The position numbers were made by a program, and so were the translations under genes. 64,000 nt of DNA, taken from an uncultured Bdellovibrionales bacterium (GTDB lineage Bacteria; Bdellovibrionota; Bdellovibrionia; Bdellovibrionales; UBA1609). The DNA lies in NCBI GenBank assembly GCA_903833275.1, contig CAILEP010000020.1, positions 62,001 to 126,000 on the forward strand, read 5' to 3'. Below, in pieces: positions 16,638-26,407 of the stretch. The notes under the pieces were generated by a model. It saw only the letters and a program-made list of their open reading frames with translations. It was not told the DNA's origin and searched no databases. Within the stretch, counting starts at the first letter, position 1; each line of letters opens with the position of its first letter.

Positions 16638-18392
16638 TTACCAAGACGAGATAAGATGTGTGATGTCATTAAACAGAGCAAATATCATAAGACTTAAAAG
16701 AAGAACAAGCCCAACCTGTTGAGCGATCTCCATTTTGCGAAAACTGATCGGGGCGCCTTTAATCGCTTCAATGGTAAAGAACAACAAGTGGCCTCCGTCT
16801 AGAACGGGGATCGGCAATAGATTGAGAATAAAAAGATTTATCGAAATAACGGCCATCATCTTTAAGAAAGACACAAGGCCGACCTCAAATGATTTGCTCG
16901 CGACGCGACCGATGGTGATAACGCCACCAATGTTTTTTGCCGAAACTTCATTTTGAATAAGCCGCAAAAAGCTGATGGCGATCAATTTCGTCCACTCGTA
17001 AGATTGGGCGATTCCATAAGAAAAAGCCACGAACGGGTTTGAAAATTTCTGAAGATAAACCGACTGTGGCGCCATTAAAATCGCTGGGCGTACGCCGATG
17101 GCAAATCGCTTCTCCATCGCGCCTTGATCAGTCGGTAGCTCAAAAAGCTCAGGGGTTACGTTTACATCTCTTTGAATGCCACCGTGCACGACGGTAAGAC
17201 TGATCTGCTTCTGCTCGGGTTGAAAAGATTTAACTTTATCGAGAACGTCCTGCCAGGTGACGATGTTCACGCCATTTATTTTCGTGACTTCATCGCCAGC
17301 GGCCATGCCTACGCGAGCGGCGGGCGAATTGGGGTTGACGCTAATTAAAAATAGATCTGAACGCACTAAACCAAAGCGCGAAAGCAAGCTAGAGGGTTGC
17401 GAGTCAGACTTTAAGTCCAGCTTAGGCTCAGCCGGCGCGATGGGCTCGAGTTGATTTGCCAGTGCGGCGCGATCGAGTTTAATTTCGCGTGTGGGCGTGT
17501 CTGTCAGGTGCTCGGTTTTTTCAGAAAAAGCACGCACGGTCAGCGTCCAAACTTTTTTATCGGAGCCAACAGAATCTGCAAATGCGCGTTCAACATCGCG
17601 CCAATAAGAAACAGTTTTGCCGTCAATCGCTTCGATAATATCAAGAGTTTGAAGGCCAGATTTAGCGGCGACGCTTTGCGGGTTTGGCACGCCGAGCATT
17701 GTTGAAACGGCGTCGAGAGTCAGGCCTTCAATTTTGCCGACTTGGCGGTTGGTCGAAAACAGAAACTCATTTCGTTTAAGCGCGGGTGTTGCGACCACCT
17801 CTTCAGTTTTGCCTGATGCCTCGCGCTGAACGGTGAAGTGCAAAGTTTTTGTCGGGTTGTCTTCGATTAGATCCTTTACTTCTTTCCATTGCGTAACAGG
17901 GGCGCCGTCCACTTTCAAAACGGTATCCCCCGAGCGAAAGCCGTCGGAGTAGGCCACGGTATCTGTAGTAATATCACCGATCTTTGTACCGGGCATTTCT
18001 TCGCCGAGCATTGCGATAGCGCCGAAAATAAATATAGCAAAAATTAAATTCATAAGAGGGCCGGCGACAACGATTGCGATTCGGGCACCGACGGGTTTGT
18101 GTAAAAAAGAATACGGTTGTTGATCGACAGGTATTGTGACCGTAGGGTCATCGCCGTACATTTTCACATAACCGCCCATCGGTATTAACGAAAGGCAATA
18201 GTTGGTGTCGCCGCGTTTTACGGTGAAAAGCTTCTTGCCGAAACCAAGGCTAAAGGTTTCAACGCGTACCCCGAAAAATATCGCGACTAAAAAATGGCCC
18301 ATTTCATGAACAAAAATGAGCAGACCCAAGAGTAGAAAAAACGGCCCAACCGACGATAGGGCCTTGTGCAACAACTGTATTAGAATATCCAT
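16638..18392 (-). CDS. rseP: Site-2 intramembrane metalloprotease RseP
   Basis: Inner-membrane zinc protease that cleaves anti-sigma factors and signal-peptide remnants. HEMGH (29-33) in the first membrane helix is the zinc motif; the third ligand is in PIPVLDGGH near the C-terminus. Two PDZ domains are visible in the periplasmic region, around DTVLKVDGAPVTQWKEV and DEVTKINGVNIVTWQDV, with a further PDZ-like stretch between them (TLDIIEAIDGKTVSYWRDV). At 584 residues it is longer than the usual 450, consistent with an extra PDZ. It follows cdsA after 121 bases with no dxr between. Confidence 0.9.
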   Translation of the reverse strand: MDILIQLLHKALSSVGPFFLLLGLLIFVHEMGHFLVAIFFGVRVETFSLGFGKKLFTVKRGDTNYCLSLIPMGGYVKMYGDDPTVTIPVDQQPYSFLHKPVGARIAIVVAGPLMNLIFAIFIFGAIAMLGEEMPGTKIGDITTDTVAYSDGFRSGDTVLKVDGAPVTQWKEVKDLIEDNPTKTLHFTVQREASGKTEEVVATPALKRNEFLFSTNRQVGKIEGLTLDAVSTMLGVPNPQSVAAKSGLQTLDIIEAIDGKTVSYWRDVERAFADSVGSDKKVWTLTVRAFSEKTEHLTDTPTREIKLDRAALANQLEPIAPAEPKLDLKSDSQPSSLLSRFGLVRSDLFLISVNPNSPAARVGMAAGDEVTKINGVNIVTWQDVLDKVKSFQPEQKQISLTVVHGGIQRDVNVTPELFELPTDQGAMEKRFAIGVRPAILMAPQSVYLQKFSNPFVAFSYGIAQSYEWTKLIAISFLRLIQNEVSAKNIGGVITIGRVASKSFEVGLVSFLKMMAVISINLFILNLLPIPVLDGGHLLFFTIEAIKGAPISFRKMEIAQQVGLVLLLSLMIFALFNDITHLISSW

Positions 18393-18513
18393 GGTGATTA
18401 CATCCTCGAATCTAGTTGTACTATTCTAAAGATCTTTCGAAAAGACCGCCAGTCAAAGAACGGTCGCGGTGTCATTTTGGTAGGGTCGAGTATTGTGATC
18501 TGCGAGTGTGCGT

Positions 18514-19338
18514 TTAGTGAGTATTCTGAAAATACTCGGCGACCGCGTATATAAGCGGGGCGGCGAAATAAACTCCGTCCAGTCGGTCGAGAACCCCACC
18601 ATGGCCTGGCATAATGCGCCCCGAGTCTTTTACATCTGCGACGCGTTTGATCAATGATTCGAACAGATCGCCATTTTGGGCGAGAACTCCGGCCAGGGCG
18701 CCAGCGACAATAAGCACGACCATCGGCGTATTTTGAAGTGAAAAATGTTGAACAAGAGCTGAGGCGGTAACAGACCCGAGAAGACCAGCTATTGCGCCGG
18801 CGCGAGTTTTGTTTGGCGACAAGGCGGGCATTAGTTTTTCGCGGCCGAACCAGCTGCCGCCAAAATAGGCGAAAATATCACCAGAGAAAACACAGGTGAC
18901 GAGCAATAGAAACCAAAGATGGCCGTTATCAAGACGCAAAATAGTTAGGGCAAATGATGGCAGCATTGCGCAGTAAACAAAGCCAAGTGCCGAAAGCGAA
19001 ATGGCGCGCAAAAGACCGTCGTTGTCTGTTCGGCTGCGCATGATCCAAAGAGTGCCGGCAAAATAAGCTGAAATTAGAATGCCCCAAGAGGCGGCGAGCA
19101 TCCAATTCGAAAAGACTGTTATAAAAAGCAAAAGCGAGCACACAAGTAAAAACCAAAACCGTAAAAGATAGGGCATTTGAAAGTGGCGAAATAATATTTT
19201 CTGGTATTCAAATGCGCCGATAATACAGAGAGTAAACCCCGCCCAGATCACGCCACTGCTTTTAAAGAAATAGGTGATCGCAAAAAATAACGCGAGTGCC
19301 ACGAGGGCCGAAATAATTCGTGTCGGTAGTGCCTTCAT
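18514..19338 (-). CDS. cdsA: Phosphatidate cytidylyltransferase
   Basis: Makes CDP-diacylglycerol from phosphatidic acid and CTP in the inner membrane. 274 residues with about eight membrane segments and the family signature in the C-terminal part: SLIKRVADVKDSGRIMPGHGG followed by DRLDG. Its ATG overlaps the uppS stop by 4 bases. The order uppS-cdsA is common across bacteria. Confidence 0.92.
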   Translation of the reverse strand: MKALPTRIISALVALALFFAITYFFKSSGVIWAGFTLCIIGAFEYQKILFRHFQMPYLLRFWFLLVCSLLLFITVFSNWMLAASWGILISAYFAGTLWIMRSRTDNDGLLRAISLSALGFVYCAMLPSFALTILRLDNGHLWFLLLVTCVFSGDIFAYFGGSWFGREKLMPALSPNKTRAGAIAGLLGSVTASALVQHFSLQNTPMVVLIVAGALAGVLAQNGDLFESLIKRVADVKDSGRIMPGHGGVLDRLDGVYFAAPLIYAVAEYFQNTH

Positions 19339-20078
19339 AGGGTGGCTACGGTATGGGCGGGCGTTAGTGGGGCTGCAACTGAAACTCGACCAAAGCGACG
19401 TTCGCGTTGTGAAAAAATATTCATCGCATATTTAAAATCATCTGAGGTAAATTCGGGCCAAAATTTATTAAAAACTAAAATTTCAGAATAGGCGGCTTGC
19501 CACAAAAAGAAATTTGAAAGCCGCTCTTCGCCGCTGGTTCGAATTATAAGATCGGGGTCGGGCAAAAACGAAGATTCTAGTTGGTTGGCAAAAAGGCTTT
19601 CGTCAATATTTTCAACCTTGAGCTCGCCGGCAGATACCTTTTCTGCCAACTCGCGGGCGGCTCGAATAATTTCTTGGCGCCCGCCGTAACTAAGCGCAAA
19701 AACCAGGTTGAGCCCATTGTTGCCTGCGGTCATCGCCACCGTCTGCTCGACAATATCACGAACCGGGGCGGGCATGCGCGAGAGTTCGCCGATGGTTCGA
19801 AAGCGGATATTGTTTTTCATAAGATTTTTTTGTTCGCGCAAAATTTGATGTGCGAGAAGGCGCATTAAAAAGCGAACCTCGGTCTCGGGGCGACTCCAAT
19901 TTTCGGTGCTAAATGCAAAAAGCGTAAGGTTTTTTAGGCCAGCGGTGGCAGCAGAGGTAATAATTTTTTTTGCGGCGCGGGCGCCAGCCAGATGCCCATA
20001 GGTTCTCGGGCGATTGCGCATCTGCGCCCAACGCCCGTTGCCATCCATAATAATTGCGACATGGCGTGGGGTATCCAT
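19335..20078 (-). CDS. uppS: Undecaprenyl diphosphate synthase
   Basis: Cis-prenyltransferase that builds the C55 lipid carrier for peptidoglycan. HVAIIMDGNGRWAQ holds the catalytic aspartate (Asp12), and FAFSTENWSRP and the closing RTSGEERLSNFFLWQAAYSE are typical. 247 residues is the standard length. It is separated from frr by a single base and overlaps cdsA. Confidence 0.94.
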   Translation of the reverse strand: MDTPRHVAIIMDGNGRWAQMRNRPRTYGHLAGARAAKKIITSAATAGLKNLTLFAFSTENWSRPETEVRFLMRLLAHQILREQKNLMKNNIRFRTIGELSRMPAPVRDIVEQTVAMTAGNNGLNLVFALSYGGRQEIIRAARELAEKVSAGELKVENIDESLFANQLESSFLPDPDLIIRTSGEERLSNFFLWQAAYSEILVFNKFWPEFTSDDFKYAMNIFSQRERRFGRVSVAAPLTPAHTVATL

Positions 20079-20079
20079 C

Positions 20080-20637
20080 TTACAGAGTCATCAACTCTTT
20101 TTCTTTGTCGGTGCCGATCTGGTCCACCTTCTTGATATAGTCGTCCGTCAGCTTCTGAACCTGTTCGTTCACTTTTTTATTTTCGTCTTCGCTGATCGCT
20201 TTGCCTTTAAGGGCGTCTTTTGTCGCATCGTTGGCTTCGCGACGGGCCATTCGAATGGCGACGCGAGCATCTTCAACAATTTTTTTAATATTTTTAACAA
20301 GATCTTTTCGGCGTTGCTCTGTGAGCTCGGGCAATTTCAGTCGAATCACTTTTCCGTCACTTTGTGGGGTCATGCCGATATCGCTCTTAATAATGCCCTG
20401 TTCAATTTCTTTTATCAGACCGATTTCCCATGGTGCGATCATAAAAGACCGCGCATCTGGGCAAGACACCGACGCCACCTGATTGATGGGCGCGGGCTGG
20501 CCATAATAGTTTACGCGAACGTTATCGAGCATGCTCACTTGCGCTCGCCCCGTACGAACTTTTTTAAGTTCGTTGGCAAGAGCCGTTACGGCCGCCTTCA
20601 TTGCGTTTTCAGTTTTTGCTTTAAGTTGTTCGGTCAT
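20080..20637 (-). CDS. frr: Ribosome recycling factor
   Basis: Acts with EF-G to split post-termination ribosomes. 185 residues, normal length, with LRTGRA-like VRTGRAQVSMLDN near the N-terminus, VNYYGQPAPINQVASVS, and the long C-terminal helices. Lies 17 bases after pyrH; the AGGCTC-type ribosome site upstream is visible as GGAGGCTCTCAA before the ATG. Confidence 0.95.
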   Translation of the reverse strand: MTEQLKAKTENAMKAAVTALANELKKVRTGRAQVSMLDNVRVNYYGQPAPINQVASVSCPDARSFMIAPWEIGLIKEIEQGIIKSDIGMTPQSDGKVIRLKLPELTEQRRKDLVKNIKKIVEDARVAIRMARREANDATKDALKGKAISEDENKKVNEQVQKLTDDYIKKVDQIGTDKEKELMTL

Positions 20638-20654
20638 TTGAGAGCCTCCGGGAT

Positions 20655-21371
<717 letters not shown>

Positions 21372-22022
21372 TTACCCCTTTAAAGTTTTGGCAACTTCGT
21401 CTGCAAAATTTTCTGAACGTTTTTCGAGGCCTTCGCCGAGCTCAAAGCGAACAAAGCGACGGATCACAATGTTTTCGCCGATTTTAGCGATCGTCTCTTT
21501 TAGGTATTGCTCAATAGTTTGATCAGAATTTTTCACAAACTTTTGGTCAAGAAGACAAATTTCAGCAGCCCATTTCTTGATTTGGCCATCGACAATTTTT
21601 TCAAGCATTTCAGGCTTCTTGCCTTCTTCTTTTGCTTTAGCCAAAAGGATGCGTTTTTCGTTTTCGCGAACTTCTGGGGTAATCTCGTCAATTTTTACAT
21701 ACTTTGGTGACATCGCTGCGATATGCATCGCGATATCCGCCACAAACTGCTGAAAGCCTTCATTGCGGGCGACAAAATCAGTCTCGGCGTTGATCTCTAC
21801 CAAAACGCCAACGCGGCCACCAGAATGAATGTAAGAATGCACCATACCTTCGGCGGCAAGACGACCGGCTTTTTTATCAGCCTTGGCGATGCCTTTTGTT
21901 CTGAGCCACTCAATGGCTTTATCAAAATCGCCTTTAGTTTCTTCAAGGGCCTTTTTGCAATCCATCATGCCTGCGCTTGTTCGGTCGCGAAGCTCGCGTA
22001 CTGCCGTTGCTGTAACTGTCAT
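21372..22022 (-). CDS. tsf: Elongation factor Ts (short form)
   Basis: Nucleotide exchange factor for EF-Tu. The UBA-like N-terminus ([19 protein letters not shown]) and the core motif [17 protein letters not shown] are clear. At 216 residues it is shorter than the E. coli protein (283), with a single core subdomain plus a C-terminal module, as found in many other lineages, so it is not a truncation. It follows rpsB after 107 bases that contain a hairpin. Confidence 0.95.
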   Translation of the reverse strand: MTVTATAVRELRDRTSAGMMDCKKALEETKGDFDKAIEWLRTKGIAKADKKAGRLAAEGMVHSYIHSGGRVGVLVEINAETDFVARNEGFQQFVADIAMHIAAMSPKYVKIDEITPEVRENEKRILLAKAKEEGKKPEMLEKIVDGQIKKWAAEICLLDQKFVKNSDQTIEQYLKETIAKIGENIVIRRFVRFELGEGLEKRSENFADEVAKTLKG

Positions 22023-22098
22023 AAAAAACCTTTCGATAAAAAAATAATTAATTTTAAAAGAATCATTTAGCGAAACATAAATAGAAACGTCTAAAGAG

Positions 22099-22120
22099 GC
22101 AGGCAGCCTAAGCTGCCCGC
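22099..22120 (-). terminator. Hairpin in the rpsB-tsf spacer (attenuator-like)
   Basis: A 9-base-pair stem with a four-base loop and one G-U pair lies just after the rpsB stop on the minus strand. The U-run after it is poor (CTCTTTAG), so it would only partly reduce transcription into tsf; it may instead protect the rpsB message. Confidence 0.45.
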
Positions 22121-22129
22121 AAAAAATTC

Positions 22130-23056
22130 TTAGCTTTCAGTTTCAGTGGTTTCAGGAGTTGTGTCGGTTGATTCAAGCTCCATTTCGATTTCAACTTCGT
22201 CGGCAGTACCAGCCGCAACAAGTTTACGGCCTTTTGCAACTTTGAATACGGCAGGGCCGGCTTCAGTTTGCTGTGCTCCGCGACTGCTGGGGCGCTCAGT
22301 GCGCTCTGGGCGTACTTCGCGTTCTACAACCGGCTCGCTGGCGCGTTTGTCGGCCATATTTTTCATCTCTTCTTGCCACATTTTTGCGCCTTCATTGTAG
22401 GCGTCGGCAACCATGTCAGAAAAAAGTTTGATCGAACGAATGGCATCATCATTGCCCGGGATCGGGTAATCAATTGCCTCGGGGTCTGTGTTAGTATCTG
22501 CGATGCCCACAACTTGAATGCCAAGGCGTTTTGCTTCAGCAACCGCGATGTGTTCTTTGTTAAGGTCGATTACAAACATTGCCGACGGCATGTCTTTCAT
22601 GTCGCGAATACCGCTAAGGTAATCGTTCAGTTTTACATATTCTTTTTCCATTTTTGAGCGTTCTTTTTTCGAAAAGAAATCAAGTTCGCCTTTTTCGCGC
22701 ATTTGATCAATTTTGCGAAGACGCAAAATGCTCGCCTGGATTGTTTGAAAGTTAGTCAACATGCCACCAAGCCAACGCTTAGTTACATGGTACTGACCAC
22801 ATTTTGCAGCGGCTTCGAGAATGGGCTCGACAGCTTGCTTTTTTGTTCCAACAAAAATCAGCTTGCCGCCTTTAGCTGCAACCGAACGAATAAAATCGGC
22901 GGCGTGCTTGGCGTGAACAACTGTTTTCTGTAGGTCGATGATGTGAATCCCGCCCCGTGACGTAAAAACGTACGGTTTCATTTTCGGGTTCCATCTTTGG
23001 GTTTGATGTCCGAAGTGAACTCCGGCATCAAGCATTTCTTTAATGGCTACTGCCAT
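22130..23056 (-). CDS. rpsB: 30S ribosomal protein S2
   Basis: The S2 core is complete: EMLDAGVHFGHQTQRWNPKM, FIRSVAAKGGKLIFVGTKKQA, RWLGGMLTNFQTI and NDDAIRSI. At 308 residues it carries a C-terminal extension of about 60 residues rich in Glu, Thr and Ser, longer than the E. coli protein. A GAGAGG ribosome site lies 6 bases before the ATG. It heads the long minus-strand cluster; the upstream 145 bases probably hold the promoter (a TAAAAT box is visible about 100 bases upstream). Confidence 0.96.
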   Translation of the reverse strand: MAVAIKEMLDAGVHFGHQTQRWNPKMKPYVFTSRGGIHIIDLQKTVVHAKHAADFIRSVAAKGGKLIFVGTKKQAVEPILEAAAKCGQYHVTKRWLGGMLTNFQTIQASILRLRKIDQMREKGELDFFSKKERSKMEKEYVKLNDYLSGIRDMKDMPSAMFVIDLNKEHIAVAEAKRLGIQVVGIADTNTDPEAIDYPIPGNDDAIRSIKLFSDMVADAYNEGAKMWQEEMKNMADKRASEPVVEREVRPERTERPSSRGAQQTEAGPAVFKVAKGRKLVAAGTADEVEIEMELESTDTTPETTETES

Positions 23057-23201
23057 AATATACCTCTCTGGTTATGCCACCTCTTTGCGGGAACCTCGAA
23101 AAACCGAAGCACCAGAAAGTCACAAAGAGTGCGAATTTTAGTGGTTTGTAGGTAACATGAAGCGTCTTACGCGGCAACAAAGATCTCGGCCGGGCGCGGG
23201 G

Positions 23202-24323
23202 TTAGCTCAAAAGTGACGGTTGGGTTTCGTCTGTATTTGAGGACGGCTTTTCAGCCAGTCTTGCCGAGTGGCCATCGAGCGCCCAAGAAGCCGCTTCGAC
23301 GCATTGCATAAATCCGAGTGAGTTCGCACCGAGCGATGGGTAAATCAGCAAATTGGAGGCGACTTCGTGCAGATCTTTTTGATCGAAAGTCCACTGCAAA
23401 TCTGAATGGGCAAAAGGCGAAATGGTGATGATCTCAAGTGGTTTTTCTTCGATATTCGGAAACGCTTTGCGCACTAATTTTCGAACATTCTTAATTTCGG
23501 CCGCTACGAATTCTGAGTCTTCGATCAGCTCGGACGAAATATAGGTCTCCCACATTGATTTGTACTGCACGCCAGTTGGTGAACTTTGCAAAAAGAACTG
23601 ACCGGCGCAGGGGCTATGATCCGCCTGATTTGGGGTCAAAATAAAAACATTTTCGTCAGTCGACACGGCTTGGGTGTGAGTGAACTCAAGCGAGATTCTT
23701 GAAAAATAATGGCACTTGGCCAGTCGCGTACGAGTTCGCGTGCCCAACACTTCGTGGGGCAAAACCGGCAACCATTCGTGGGGTGCGGTCAGAAAAATAA
23801 ATGAATCAGCAGCGAGATCTTGGTGGCCATTGATAGTGATTTTTTCGAGTGAGTTGTGATTAAAATGCAACCCCGTGACCTCGGCGTAAGAGATCCATTT
23901 AAATTGGATTTGTGACAGAAGCTTCGAAATAATTTCGCTTTCAGTCAGCGACAGGCGCAGGCGCGACGAGTGATTAAAATGGGTCAGCGAGTGTGTCGCG
24001 GTCGACTTGCTATCACCAAAGCCAACAAATGGGTGCAATTCGTGATCGATAAATGTCTGAGGTGCCAAATTAACTTCGCTCAATTCAATGCCCGAAAATT
24101 GGGGGTCTAAAGCGGCGATTGCTTCTGAAATTTCTCTGATGCCGTGGCGAAATTGCGAGGTGTCTCTGTAAAACGGGACTCCCAAGCGCTGAAAACGATC
24201 GGCCGCGCGCGGCTGATTGTCAGTATCAACGAGGGTGACCGCAAAGCCCTGTTTTTCGAGGGCATGGGCGACGATGAAGCCAGAAAGATTGTCGGTCACG
24301 ATGACCACTGATTTTTTTTGCAT
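23202..24323 (-). CDS. FAD/NAD-fold oxidoreductase-like protein
   Basis: About 373 residues. The N-terminus (KSVVIVTDNLSGFIVAHALEKQGFAVTLVDTD) has the Rossmann beta-alpha-beta pattern and the acidic residue for ribose binding, but the GxGxxG loop is missing. The C-terminus (LLIYPSLGANSLGFMQCVEAASWAL) resembles the last dinucleotide-binding strand and helix of amine-oxidase-type flavoproteins. A TTG at 24359 overlapping the previous stop is the track's start; I prefer the ATG at 24323, which starts right at the fold. Same operon as the S1/P1 nuclease. Cofactor binding is doubtful and no substrate can be named. Confidence 0.62.
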   Translation of the reverse strand: MQKKSVVIVTDNLSGFIVAHALEKQGFAVTLVDTDNQPRAADRFQRLGVPFYRDTSQFRHGIREISEAIAALDPQFSGIELSEVNLAPQTFIDHELHPFVGFGDSKSTATHSLTHFNHSSRLRLSLTESEIISKLLSQIQFKWISYAEVTGLHFNHNSLEKITINGHQDLAADSFIFLTAPHEWLPVLPHEVLGTRTRTRLAKCHYFSRISLEFTHTQAVSTDENVFILTPNQADHSPCAGQFFLQSSPTGVQYKSMWETYISSELIEDSEFVAAEIKNVRKLVRKAFPNIEEKPLEIITISPFAHSDLQWTFDQKDLHEVASNLLIYPSLGANSLGFMQCVEAASWALDGHSARLAEKPSSNTDETQPSLLS

Positions 24324-24355
24324 GGGGTATAGAATCGGCGAGCGAGCTAGACCTG

Positions 24356-25432
24356 TCAATTTTGATTTAAATAATTAAGCGGAACAAACGTTAAATCAAG
24401 CGGGTACGTGTAAGCCTTGTAGCTCTTGAGGTTGGGGCGGCCAGCCTCAATGTAGGCGCGATCTATTAGCTTAGACATTAACGCAACTGAGCGCGCCAAC
24501 TGCTGAACAATAAGCGGGCGAAATGCTGGGCAGGCGTCAGCATAAGGCTTTCTTTTGGCATAGTTCTTTACCGGCTTGCCTGATTTATCTGTTGAAATAG
24601 ACGATCTTTCGAGAACTTCATCGAGATCGGTAACCTGTGTTTTTTCGCCAAACGAAGCCACGCTCACGGCTTTGATAAGATCGACCATCGTGCCCATCTC
24701 GACCATTTTGATTTTATTGGGCAACTCAGTGGCCTCACGCTGTTCGCGAATCGTTTTTGCGGCGGTCGCGACATCTTGCGCGAGGCTCGAATCAAAAAAC
24801 GAAACACATTCGGTTTCGTAAAAAGAATGAATGCCGCCGTGGCCGGTCTGCCACCCATCGTAATCTGTTGTATTGTGAAAGGGCATGCTGGCGTCGCCAA
24901 CAAAGTGGCCCATTAAGCCTAAATTCGTTAAAAAGGTAAAAACGCTCTTATTATAGACGTCATTGGGGTCTTGGGCGTGGTCGCTATCTGGCGGGGCCGT
25001 GGTGGCTAAATTTTTGCCGGCCGTCACTGCTGAATTATAAAACTGCTGCGCGCGCCACCAGAGGGTGCCGAGTTGATCGGCTTTTTTACTTAAGGGGTCA
25101 GCGCTTTTTAGCAGCGACAAGTAGGCGCTGACATCGGTTGGGGCCTGATCGACCGTGATGCCGCCATCTTCGGAGTTCATAAAATGGGCGGCGTTGCCCG
25201 ATTCTGCGATGGGGCCGAGGCTCCTCCAGCTAATATCAGGTAAATTGCAAACGTGGCCAAGGGTGTCGCCGCGTTTTAATAGAAATTTTTGAAGTTCGGG
25301 TTCTGAAACAAGGCGGGTAGAGATTTCGCAAATCATGTGGTGGCCGCGTTCGCCCCAGGCCAATGCGACTGTCGAATGTAAAGCCGAAAACGTAAACGAT
25401 AGCAGCAGTGCGAGCGCTAATTTATTTTTCAT
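24356..25432 (-). CDS. Secreted S1/P1-family nuclease
   Basis: 358 residues with a Sec signal peptide ending ALA, so that the mature protein starts WGERGH; in S1/P1 enzymes this N-terminal Trp is itself a zinc ligand. Further trinuclear zinc ligands are visible in LPDISW, AAHFMN, LMGHFVGDASMPFH and GHGGIHSFYE (a Glu stands where Asp is usual in the last). These enzymes degrade single-stranded DNA and RNA and remove 3' phosphates. AAAGGGGG precedes the ATG. A predatory or scavenging lifestyle would fit, but that is inference. Confidence 0.85.
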   Translation of the reverse strand: MKNKLALALLLSFTFSALHSTVALAWGERGHHMICEISTRLVSEPELQKFLLKRGDTLGHVCNLPDISWRSLGPIAESGNAAHFMNSEDGGITVDQAPTDVSAYLSLLKSADPLSKKADQLGTLWWRAQQFYNSAVTAGKNLATTAPPDSDHAQDPNDVYNKSVFTFLTNLGLMGHFVGDASMPFHNTTDYDGWQTGHGGIHSFYETECVSFFDSSLAQDVATAAKTIREQREATELPNKIKMVEMGTMVDLIKAVSVASFGEKTQVTDLDEVLERSSISTDKSGKPVKNYAKRKPYADACPAFRPLIVQQLARSVALMSKLIDRAYIEAGRPNLKSYKAYTYPLDLTFVPLNYLNQN

Positions 25433-25522
25433 AAGCCAGACCCCCTTTGGTGGAGTGGGTATAGCACGCTCGAGCGAAAAAATTCAAATTTTTAGCGAGC
25501 GGAATCTAGCGTTGAATCAAAT

Positions 25523-26377
25523 TCAATCGGCGATAACCCTGGCGACCATAGTCAGGCAGGCGCGGGCGACGGGCTTTAAACTCGGGTGCCGATTGAGAAA
25601 TTGGGCAAGCGGGCGAGAATTTTTATAATAAAAAACAATAAAGGCGCGCCCAAGAGGGCGAGTGCGCAAATACGAATCGCGCCAAGTTCGTAGTGCACGC
25701 ACTTGCGGGTGTTCGGGGTAGTCGAAAGCGGCGGTGGCGATAAAGCATCGGCCGGCGCCCATTTTTGAAAGCCGCATAAACTCTTTTACAAGATCAGGAT
25801 TTTTAGCAGAAGCGGCGAAGGCCTGCGCCTTTTTTGCAAGGTCAGGCAAAATCGGAGAAAACGGAACGAACTCAGCAAGCTTGCGGGCGGCGAGGGCCAT
25901 TCGTTCGCGGTACTGGGGGTTGGTGTCGTAGATTCTAAGAAGATCCCAATAAGTAGTGGCGATGACGGTCAACTCTTTCGAGCGTGATGATTTACCAAAA
26001 ACCCCGGGGTTGAGTTGGCCAGGCTTAAGATCAAATGAAATTTCTAGAACGCGCAGATATTTTTCATAACTGATGGCGGCTTCTGAATAAGCTTTTTGGA
26101 TCATCATTTGTCGAGCATGTTTGACGAGATTGACTCGGCTCTTCCAGAGCATGTGGCGATTTTTTTCTTTGGCCTGTTGCTCGAGTCGAAGTTTTACGCC
26201 CTGAGATACGGCGCCAGTTAGCGCGGCGTAACAGCTTGAGCAAACCTGGCTTGGCAGCGGGCCGCCCTCTGTGTCTTTTTGCAAAGCGAGGCGCATGCCG
26301 GCGTCGACATTGATAAGACTGCCCGCCGGGCTACCGCAGCGGGGGCAGGTCGCCATATTCATGCTTTCATCGCTCAT
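25523..26377 (-). CDS. CFI-box protein with N-terminal zinc ribbon
   Basis: 284 residues. CPRCGS...CSSCY near the N-terminus forms a four-cysteine zinc ribbon; a helical region follows (YSEAAISYEKYLRVLEI resembles a TPR). The last 75 residues hold CFIATAAFDYPEHPQVRALRTWRDSYLRTRPLGR and YYKNSRPLAQFL, the pattern known as the CFI-box domain, often found as a C-terminal sorting or processing signal. There is no signal peptide, so this protein appears to be cytoplasmic, unlike secreted CFI-box proteins. It is 30 bases from priA, same strand. Role unknown. Confidence 0.72.
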   Translation of the reverse strand: MSDESMNMATCPRCGSPAGSLINVDAGMRLALQKDTEGGPLPSQVCSSCYAALTGAVSQGVKLRLEQQAKEKNRHMLWKSRVNLVKHARQMMIQKAYSEAAISYEKYLRVLEISFDLKPGQLNPGVFGKSSRSKELTVIATTYWDLLRIYDTNPQYRERMALAARKLAEFVPFSPILPDLAKKAQAFAASAKNPDLVKEFMRLSKMGAGRCFIATAAFDYPEHPQVRALRTWRDSYLRTRPLGRAFIVFYYKNSRPLAQFLNRHPSLKPVARACLTMVARVIAD

Positions 26378-26407
26378 GCTGTTAATTCTACTAAAAATTT
26401 TTTTGAG

